This document shows positions 56,963 through 63,025 of a DNA stretch of 63,025 bases, piece by piece; within the stretch, counting starts at the first letter, position 1; each line of letters opens with the position of its first letter. The position numbers were made by a program, and so were the translations under genes. Below the pieces are notes generated by a model, which ran no database searches, was not told the DNA's origin, and saw only the letters and a list, made by a program, of their open reading frames with translations. The DNA comes from Paenarthrobacter nitroguajacolicus (lineage in GTDB: Bacteria > Actinomycetota > Actinomycetes > Actinomycetales > Micrococcaceae): positions 1-63,025 of the forward strand of contig NZ_JAQPPK010000028.1 in NCBI RefSeq assembly GCF_029952445.1, in the 5' to 3' direction.

Positions 56963-57601
56963 GTGATTGCGAACAACGAGACACCCCAAACGTCAGGCGA
57001 CGTTCCGCGGCGGAAGCGGGCGGAGAAGACGGTTGAGATCACCGACCCCAAGGCCATCCGTGCCCTGGCCCATGCTGCCCGCATTGAGGTGATCTCCGAG
57101 CTCTACGCCACGCAGGTCAGCCACACGGCCACGGAACTCGCAGCGAGGACAGGCCTCACGCCCAGTGCCATGAGCTACCACCTCCGCGCCCTTCAGAAGT
57201 GGGGAATTGTTGCGCCCGCGGAGAACTCGGGAGATGCCCGTGAAAGGCGCTGGAAAGCGGCAGGGACAGACTTCACCATTTCGGGAGGCAGCGTTGCCAG
57301 CCCGGAAATCGCAGTGGTGGACCTGGAACTCGACGCCTTCCGGCGCAGGGCATCGGCGTTCGCCAAAGCCCGTGGTGAGCGGAGGCAGCGGGGCGAGGCT
57401 GGAGAGGAGCCCGCTGCCGTGGTCCTTTCAAGCAATCTGCTGTACTTGACCAATCCGCAGCGCAAAGAGCTTGCGGACCGAATCCGGGAAGTTTTCCGGG
57501 AGTACGAACTTGAGGATCCCACCCGGATTCCCGAGGGGGCGGAGCGCATGGCAACGTTGTGGTCGATGATCCCTGACGACCGCGTGGCACCGGGCCAGTA
57601 G
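56963..57601 (+). CDS. ArsR-like winged helix-turn-helix regulator
   Basis: A 212-residue protein. After a basic linker, ITDPKAIRALAHAARIEVISELYATQVSHTATELAARTGLTPSAMSYHLRALQKWGIV is an ArsR/HTH_20-type winged helix with the recognition helix SAMSYHLRAL. No metal-binding cysteines are visible; the C-terminal about 100 residues are helical and may bind another ligand or dimerise. GTG 56963 is supported by the leaderless geometry; a TTG overlapping the upstream stop would add 24 residues. Possibly partly cotranscribed with the methyltransferase. Targets unknown. Confidence 0.87.
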   Translation: MIANNETPQTSGDVPRRKRAEKTVEITDPKAIRALAHAARIEVISELYATQVSHTATELAARTGLTPSAMSYHLRALQKWGIVAPAENSGDARERRWKAAGTDFTISGGSVASPEIAVVDLELDAFRRRASAFAKARGERRQRGEAGEEPAAVVLSSNLLYLTNPQRKELADRIREVFREYELEDPTRIPEGAERMATLWSMIPDDRVAPGQ

Positions 57602-57725
57602 CACCGTCCCAGGTCCCCGAAGGACCCCTTGGTTCTCCATGCCAAAACGCAGGATTCTGCAAACTATGGTGAACTAGGCCAATATGGGCAGCAGCCCAAT
57701 TACACATTTTTTCTGTAGGAGCACC

Positions 57726-60449
57726 GTGCCCAGCAAGGCAAAAACCGGCAAGAAACTCGTGATCGTGGAGTCTCCGGCCAAGAGCAAGACCATCGCCAAG
57801 TACCTTGGCGAGGGCTTCATCGTCGAGGCTTCCATTGGCCACATCCGGGATCTTCCCCAACCCTCGGACCTTCCTGCAGAACTGAAGAAGACGTCGCTGG
57901 GCAAGTTCGCCGTCGACATCGAAAACGACTTCAAGCCGTACTACGTTGTCTCCCCGGACAAGAAGAAGAAGGTTGCCGAACTCAAGGCACAGCTGAAAGA
58001 TGCTGATGCCCTCTACCTCGCAACCGATGGGGACCGCGAAGGCGAAGCCATCGCGTGGCACCTCCTGGAGGTCCTGAAGCCCAAGGTTCCCGTCTACCGC
58101 ATGACTTTCGGTGAAATCACCAAGGAAGCCATCCACCGGGCCATGGATAACCTGCGCGACGTCGATACCGCACTGGTTGATGCCCAGGAGACACGCCGTA
58201 TCCTTGACCGCCTCTACGGCTATGAGATTTCGCCGGTGCTGTGGCGCAAGGTTGCCCGCGGTCTCTCGGCTGGCCGTGTGCAGTCCGTGGTGACCCGCAT
58301 GGTGGTGGACCGCGAACGCGAACGCATGGCGTTCCGGGCAGCTTCCTATTGGGACCTGACGGGGCAGTTCGGCGCAGGCTCGGGCTCGTTCAAGGCCAAG
58401 CTTGCCGCCGTGGACGGTGCCAAGGTTGCCAGCGGCCGTGACTTCAACGACAACGGTCAACTCACCTCGTCGAACGTGGTTCACCTCAACGAGGAACTCG
58501 CCACGTCTTTGGCTTCCGGACTGGAAAACGCTGATTTCCGTGTCCGCTCCGTGGACACCAAGCCTTACACCCGCAGGCCCGCAGCCCCGTTCACGACCTC
58601 GACTTTGCAGCAGGAAGCCGGCCGTAAGCTCAGGTTCTCCTCCAAGAGCACCATGCAGATTGCGCAGCGGCTCTATGAAAACGGCTACATCACTTATATG
58701 CGTACCGATTCATCGGCGCTGAGTGACGAAGCACTGACAGCGTCCCGCCGCCAGGCTGCGGAACTCTACGGACCCGAGTACGTACCCCAGAGCCCGCGCG
58801 TCTACGCCAACAAGGCAGCCAACGCCCAGGAAGCGCACGAAGCCATCCGTCCTGCCGGTGACTCCTTCCGCACTCCGGCGCAGGTCGCCAAGCAGCTGAG
58901 TGGCGACGAGTTCCGCTTGTACGAGCTCATCTGGAAGCGCACCGTCGCCTCGCAGATGGCCGACGCCAAGGGCTCCACTGCCACCATCCGCCTGGGTGCA
59001 GTGGCTACGGATGGCCGGGACGCAGAGTTCTCCGCATCCGGTACCGTCATCACCTTTCCCGGCTTCCTTGCTGCCTACGAAGAGGGCAAGGACGAAAGCC
59101 GCGGCGACGACGAATCCGATGAAGCACGCCGCCTGCCGAACGTTGCCAAGGACGATGCCCTGACGGCTTCGGACATCGTGGCTGTTGGGCACGAAACGTC
59201 CCCGCCCCCGCGGTACACGGAAGCGTCGCTCACCGCTGAGCTGGAAAAGCGCGGCATCGGCCGCCCATCCACGTACGCCTCGACGATTTCAACCATCCAG
59301 GACCGTGGCTACGTCCGGAAGCAGGGCTCGGCCTTGGTTCCCAGCTGGATCGCGTTCTCGGTGATCCGGTTGCTGGAGCAGCACTTCTCGGATTACGTGG
59401 ACTACGAATTCACGGCCGACATGGAAGGTGACCTGGACAAGATCGCCAATGGGCAGGCTGCGGGTACTGCCTGGCTCAAGCACTTCTACTACGGTGAAGA
59501 TGCCGATCCCGGCCTGCTCAGCATCGTCAACAACCTCGGCGAGATTGACGCGCGGGAGATCAACTCGGTTCCCATCGCAGAGGGCATCACCCTTCGCGTT
59601 GGCAAGTTCGGTCCCTACCTGGAAAGCTCCATCCCAACAGTGGATGAGAAGACAGGCGAGGTAGTCGAATCCGCCCGCGCCAACGTTCCCGAGGAACTCG
59701 CCCCTGATGAGCTCACGGCGGAAAAAGCTAAGGAGCTGATGGAGACGTCCGCGCCCGAAGAACGGGTTCTGGGAACAGATCCCCACACGGGCCACACGGT
59801 GGTGGCAAAGAACGGCCGCTACGGTGCCTACGTCACTGAAATCATCCCGGAAATGACCGAGGAACAGCTGGCCAACCAACCGGTGGAGTACTACAAGAAC
59901 GGCAAGCCCAAGCCTCCGAAGAAGCCGGTAAAGGCCAAGCCGCGCACCGGTTCGTTGTTCAAGTCCATGACGGTGGACACCGTGACCCTGGATGAAGCCC
60001 TGCAGCTCATGAGCCTTCCCAGGGTTCTCGGTGAGGATGCGGAAGGCAACCCCATCACCGTCCAGAACGGCCGCTTCGGTCCGTACCTGAAGAAGGGCAC
60101 GGACTCCCGGTCCATCGGATCTGAAGAGGAAATCTTCACGATCACCCTGGAACAGGCATTGGAAATCTACTCGCAGCCCAAACAGCGTGGTGCGCGGGCA
60201 GCTGTTCCACCGCTGGCTGAGTTCGGCCCCGACCCCGTGTCGGAGAAGAACATCGTGGTAAAGGAAGGCCGCTTCGGCCCCTACATCACTGACGGTGTCA
60301 CGAACATTACCGTCCCGCGCTCAACCTCCCTTGAGGAACTGACCCGGGAACGCGCCGTCGAACTTTTGGCGGAAAAGCGGGCCAAGGGTCCGGTCAAGCG
60401 GACCACCACACGCAAGGCCCCCGCCAAGAAGGCCGCAGCCAGGAAGTAA
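57726..60449 (+). CDS. topA: DNA topoisomerase I
   Basis: A 907-residue type IA topoisomerase relaxing negative supercoils. The TOPRIM domain begins KKLVIVESPAKSKTIAKYLG and contains TDGDREGEAIAWHL; the active-site Tyr is in NGYITYMRTDS. In place of zinc fingers the C-terminus has several Topo-C repeats, seen as LRVGKFGPYLE, VVAKNGRYGAYVTE, ITVQNGRFGPYLK and IVVKEGRFGPYIT, then a Lys/Arg/Ala tail (KRTTTRKAPAKKAAARK), as in other actinobacteria. AGGAG precedes the GTG at 57726; the longer frame adds an unrelated extension. Confidence 0.97.
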   Translation: MPSKAKTGKKLVIVESPAKSKTIAKYLGEGFIVEASIGHIRDLPQPSDLPAELKKTSLGKFAVDIENDFKPYYVVSPDKKKKVAELKAQLKDADALYLATDGDREGEAIAWHLLEVLKPKVPVYRMTFGEITKEAIHRAMDNLRDVDTALVDAQETRRILDRLYGYEISPVLWRKVARGLSAGRVQSVVTRMVVDRERERMAFRAASYWDLTGQFGAGSGSFKAKLAAVDGAKVASGRDFNDNGQLTSSNVVHLNEELATSLASGLENADFRVRSVDTKPYTRRPAAPFTTSTLQQEAGRKLRFSSKSTMQIAQRLYENGYITYMRTDSSALSDEALTASRRQAAELYGPEYVPQSPRVYANKAANAQEAHEAIRPAGDSFRTPAQVAKQLSGDEFRLYELIWKRTVASQMADAKGSTATIRLGAVATDGRDAEFSASGTVITFPGFLAAYEEGKDESRGDDESDEARRLPNVAKDDALTASDIVAVGHETSPPPRYTEASLTAELEKRGIGRPSTYASTISTIQDRGYVRKQGSALVPSWIAFSVIRLLEQHFSDYVDYEFTADMEGDLDKIANGQAAGTAWLKHFYYGEDADPGLLSIVNNLGEIDAREINSVPIAEGITLRVGKFGPYLESSIPTVDEKTGEVVESARANVPEELAPDELTAEKAKELMETSAPEERVLGTDPHTGHTVVAKNGRYGAYVTEIIPEMTEEQLANQPVEYYKNGKPKPPKKPVKAKPRTGSLFKSMTVDTVTLDEALQLMSLPRVLGEDAEGNPITVQNGRFGPYLKKGTDSRSIGSEEEIFTITLEQALEIYSQPKQRGARAAVPPLAEFGPDPVSEKNIVVKEGRFGPYITDGVTNITVPRSTSLEELTRERAVELLAEKRAKGPVKRTTTRKAPAKKAAARK

Positions 60450-60470
60450 CCCCACAAAGGGACACCAGGA

Positions 60471-60507
60471 CCGGCCGGGAAGCAATCGCGAATTGCGTCC
60501 CGGCCGG
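60471..60507 (+). terminator. Hairpin after topA
   Basis: CCGGCCGGGA and TCCCGGCCGG pair, with an inner GCAAT/ATTGC pair. There is no T tract, so termination may be partial or the hairpin may protect the mRNA end. Confidence 0.55.
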
Positions 60508-60527
60508 CATCGTGGTCGAGTAGAACC

Positions 60528-60962
60528 ATGACTGAACAGACGGTTTCCCCGGACAACGAACCTTTGAACGACCTCGAGGCAAAGCTCGCCTTGGCCGAAC
60601 AGCCGGATGCCAACCCGGTGGACGTTATCCTCGCTTTCCTGAACAACGAGGTCTACCTGGTCAGCTCGGAAGCCGTGGACGGCCCGGACTCCTCAGTTGA
60701 GCCGTTGGTGCTCTCCAATGCTGACGGGCAGCCCGTCCTGGCAGTTTTCAGCCACCCCAGCCGCGTTGACGAGCGTTTCCTCGAGGCGGCCCCGCACGTC
60801 CTGGGCACCATGGGTTCTGCCATCCTTGGCAACATCGGTGACGAACTGGGCATGGTCATCAACCCGGGAAGCGAGTTCGGCTTCGAAATCGATCCCGAGG
60901 GCATTGCCAATATCCGGCGTGACTTCAAGCGCGCCGATGAGGCAGCAGATCAAGCGGAATAA
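60528..60962 (+). CDS. SseB family protein
   Basis: A 144-residue soluble protein. NDLEAKLALAEQPDANPVDVILAFLNNEVYLVSSE, the strand PVLAVFSHPSRVD, and GMVINPGSEFGFEIDPEGIANI fit the SseB N-terminal domain (PF07179), in which the last stretch, N-P-x-x-x-x-x-x-x-x-P-x-x-I, is the most conserved part. The function outside the enterobacterial SseB name-giver is unknown. It follows topA by 78 bp beyond a hairpin. The start ATG has no strong ribosome-binding site. Confidence 0.75.
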   Translation: MTEQTVSPDNEPLNDLEAKLALAEQPDANPVDVILAFLNNEVYLVSSEAVDGPDSSVEPLVLSNADGQPVLAVFSHPSRVDERFLEAAPHVLGTMGSAILGNIGDELGMVINPGSEFGFEIDPEGIANIRRDFKRADEAADQAE

Positions 60963-61039
60963 CAGCAAGGCGGCACGGCGGTTTCCTCCGCGTCGGCGAA
61001 ACGTCACCGCCAAGTTGCTTACCGGGCTTCGAATCGGTG

Positions 61040-61045
61040 AATAAT
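61040..61045 (+). promoter_or_regulatory. -10 box (AATAAT) of a leaderless ppx/gppA mRNA
   Basis: GAATAAT is followed by 6 nt and the ATG at 61052. TTGCTT lies about 19 bp upstream as a possible -35. Confidence 0.45.
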
Positions 61046-61051
61046 GGCAGA

Positions 61052-62173
61052 ATGCGTCTTGGCGTTCTCGACATCGGGTCCAACACAGTCCACCTTCTGC
61101 TGGTGGATGCCCACCCCGGCGCGCGCCCGGTAGCCTTCGCTTCCCACAAGCGTCCGCTGTCACTGGTCCAATACCTCGATGGTGATGGCAACATCAACGA
61201 CGCCGGCCAGCACGAGCTCATTGAGTTCGTCCTCGAGGCATGGGAGTTCGCAGCCAGCCATAAGGCAGAGGACCTCTTGGCGTTCTGTACTTCGGCCATC
61301 CGCGAAGCCACCAACGGCCCCGAGGTCCTGGCAAGGGTCAAGCACGAAACAACAGTGACCCTCCAGGAACTCACCGGCAGCGAAGAAGCCTCCATGACGT
61401 TCTTCGCCGTCCGGCGTTGGTACGGCTGGGGTGCCGGACCGATCCTGGACCTTGACATCGGTGGCGGCTCCTTTGAAATGGCCTACGGCACCGACGAGCT
61501 CCCGGAGTTCGCCACCTCGGTTCCTCTGGGTGCCAGCCGTTTGACGCGGGACTGGCTCCACGACGACCCTCCCAGCGCCAAAAGCGTCAAGGAACTCAGG
61601 CGCTACATCCGTTCGACCCTGAAGCCCGTTGTCCGTAATTTCCATGAACTCGGCCGCGCCAACCTTGTGGCCGGAACCTCCAAGACCTTCCGCTCCCTGG
61701 CCCGCATCGCCGGAGCCGCCCCCAGCGCGGCCGGACCGTACGTCAAGCGCGAACTCCACGCAGCGGATCTGGGCTTGTGGGCACAGCGGATTTCCGCCAT
61801 GACGGTGGAAGACCGGCTGTATCTCCCGGGTGTCTCCGATGCGCGGGCGCGTCAGTTGCTGGCCGGTGCCCTGGTGGCCGAGGCTGCGCTTGAGTTGTTC
61901 GAATTTCCCACCATGGAGATTTGTCCTTGGGCACTGCGGGAAGGCTTGATCCTCCGGAGGCTGGACCAGTTGGTCTTCGAGGAAGCCCTTGATCCGGCAC
62001 CCCATGTGGGCAAAAGGAAAAAGGACAAGTCCAAGAAGAAAGCGACCAAGGAAAATGGCCAGACCCCGGAGCACGACGATTCCCACCCGGAAGTGAAAGA
62101 GTTTCCGGTCCCGATAAACACCCCTGCCCCTTCCCCCATTCCAGCCCCCGCGGCAGGCGGGCTGGCCTCCTGA
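61052..62173 (+). CDS. Exopolyphosphatase / guanosine pentaphosphatase (Ppx/GppA)
   Basis: A 373-residue actin-fold phosphatase. MRLGVLDIGSNTVHLLLVDA and DLDIGGGSFEMAYGTD are the two phosphate-binding motifs, and FCTSAIREATN and LVAGTSKTFRSLARI follow the family order. It would degrade polyphosphate or pppGpp. The length fits the two-domain actinobacterial form; the last about 45 residues are Lys-rich then Pro-rich and probably disordered. It overlaps nothing but is followed after 1 bp by the TIM-barrel gene, so the two form an operon. Confidence 0.92.
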   Translation: MRLGVLDIGSNTVHLLLVDAHPGARPVAFASHKRPLSLVQYLDGDGNINDAGQHELIEFVLEAWEFAASHKAEDLLAFCTSAIREATNGPEVLARVKHETTVTLQELTGSEEASMTFFAVRRWYGWGAGPILDLDIGGGSFEMAYGTDELPEFATSVPLGASRLTRDWLHDDPPSAKSVKELRRYIRSTLKPVVRNFHELGRANLVAGTSKTFRSLARIAGAAPSAAGPYVKRELHAADLGLWAQRISAMTVEDRLYLPGVSDARARQLLAGALVAEAALELFEFPTMEICPWALREGLILRRLDQLVFEEALDPAPHVGKRKKDKSKKKATKENGQTPEHDDSHPEVKEFPVPINTPAPSPIPAPAAGGLAS

Positions 62174-62174
62174 G

Positions 62175-63005
62175 ATGAGCAACGACGTCGAACCTGAAGT
62201 GAATGACCGCCAGATCCCAGTGGCGCTGTCCAGCGCCTCCGTCTACCCGCTAAGCGTCCATGACGCTTTCGCCGTGGCCCAGGACCTGGGCTACGAGGGC
62301 GTGGAGGTGATGGTCACCAATAACGCCGTGAGCCAGGACCCCGCTGCCCTGATCCAGCTCAGCCACCGCTACAAGCAGGAGATCGTCTCCATCCACGCAC
62401 CCACTTTGCTGCTGACTCAGCAGGTGTGGGGCACGGCGTGGAACAAGATCGAGAAATCATGCCAGATGGCGGCCGAAGTGGGTTGCGACACCGTTGTGGT
62501 CCATCCTCCTTTCCGCTGGCAGTCCAACTACGCGGAGAACTTCGTTGAGGGTGTCCGCGAAATCGCCACGATGTACAAGGTCCGCATCGCAGTGGAGAAC
62601 ATGTATCCGTGGCGCGTCCGGGGGCGCGAAGCGGTCGCTTACCTGCCGCACTGGGATCCGCTGGGCCAGGATTACGACGACGTCACTTGGGACTTCTCGC
62701 ACGCCGCCACAGCAGGGGCCAACAGCCTTGAGGCCATCAAGGCCTTGGGAAGCAAACTCCGGCACGTCCACCTGACCGACGGTTCCGGATCGGGCAAGGA
62801 CGAGCATTTGGTGCCCGGCACCGGAACACAACAATGTGCAGACGCCCTGCAGCACTTGGCGGCGACCGGTTTTGACGGCGTCGTGGTCGCGGAGATTTCC
62901 ACGCGCAAGGCGAAGGTGGCGGGGGAGCGGGAGGAAATGCTCGCGGAAACCCTGCGGTTCGCCCGGCAGCACCTGACAGTCCCGGCGCCCGCCGAGCGGG
63001 GCTAG
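62175..63005 (+). CDS. Sugar phosphate isomerase/epimerase family protein (AP endonuclease 2-type TIM barrel)
   Basis: A 276-residue TIM-barrel protein. VALSSASVYPLSVHDAFAVAQDLGYEGVEVMV starts the barrel; metal ligands are expected in VSIHAP, VVHPPFRW, IAVENMYPW, WDFSHA and HVHLTDGSG, with VVAEIS closing it. This is the xylose isomerase-like/AP endonuclease 2 superfamily, which includes epimerases, dehydratases and endonuclease IV; the substrate cannot be told. It is coupled to the Ppx/GppA gene. It ends 20 bp before the right edge of the window. Confidence 0.88.
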   Translation: MSNDVEPEVNDRQIPVALSSASVYPLSVHDAFAVAQDLGYEGVEVMVTNNAVSQDPAALIQLSHRYKQEIVSIHAPTLLLTQQVWGTAWNKIEKSCQMAAEVGCDTVVVHPPFRWQSNYAENFVEGVREIATMYKVRIAVENMYPWRVRGREAVAYLPHWDPLGQDYDDVTWDFSHAATAGANSLEAIKALGSKLRHVHLTDGSGSGKDEHLVPGTGTQQCADALQHLAATGFDGVVVAEISTRKAKVAGEREEMLAETLRFARQHLTVPAPAERG

Positions 63006-63025
63006 GCGCCGCGCCGGGCGCCCGC

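Overview
The window is chromosomal DNA of a high-GC actinobacterium. A Micrococcales genus close to Arthrobacter/Paenarthrobacter is the best guess. It rests on GC-rich coding, frequent GTG starts, the GlxR/Crp-type regulator, the MarP-type protease, the Ssd-TadA-TadB-TadC secretion block beside a DECH helicase, and many TANNNT boxes 6-7 nt upstream of start codons (leaderless mRNAs). Genes are densely packed. No phage, transposase, rRNA or CRISPR array was seen; one tRNA (Pro, CGG) is present.

Layout. 1-118: start of aceE (minus, cut by the window edge). 409-3539: NCS1 permease, a hydantoin-racemase-like protein with a single catalytic cysteine, and an SDR dehydrogenase. 3796-5283: dctA. 5365-9196: SCP-like protein and asparaginase (minus), then purD-purC (plus). 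9273-11325: an XRE-TPR regulator divergent from a 71-residue secreted pre-peptide carrying IGNWPDPM twice, with an SdpI-like membrane protein facing it. 11535-13703: MarR regulator and MFS exporter. 13860-17637: tRNA-Pro and a heterodimeric ABC exporter. 17787-21044: metallophosphoesterase and class A PBP. 21082-25517: DUF4177, RidA, NUDIX, Crp, MarP protease, aroQ. 25664-33668: a LacI-controlled alpha-galactoside locus (two permeases, binding protein, GH36 enzyme, divergent oxidoreductase and LacI). 33994-37046: FtsX/LolD-type ABC pair and a DeoR regulator. 37194-42877: acsA, a low-complexity membrane protein, nth, CoA-type NUDIX, YegP-like protein. 43043-52294: family A polymerase, the Tad/Flp block and the DECH helicase. 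52379-63005: GNAT, TrhO, two paralogous lipoproteins, methyltransferase, ArsR-like regulator, topA, SseB-like protein, Ppx/GppA, TIM-barrel isomerase.

Two signals stand out. First, the regulator/pre-peptide pair at 9273-10933 has the layout of a peptide quorum-sensing cassette (RRNPP-like: HTH-TPR receptor, exported pro-peptide with the signal at its C-terminus), including a promoter with a palindrome over its -10 and a strong terminator after the peptide gene. Second, five intergenic arrays (22704, 24937, 25529, 33673, 33840) share a CGCTCTCTCAC-like core repeated every 32 or 33 bp. On the sense strand each lies directly after a stop codon and is mostly C-rich and G-poor, which would suit a role in transcript 3' ends such as Rho loading. 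Lesser points are a TTCCGC-type operator shared by the NCS1 cluster and dctA, two AGCGCT-centred palindromes with common arms, and a run of leaderless promoters with near-constant geometry.

All family assignments are from reading translated sequence; no database search was possible.
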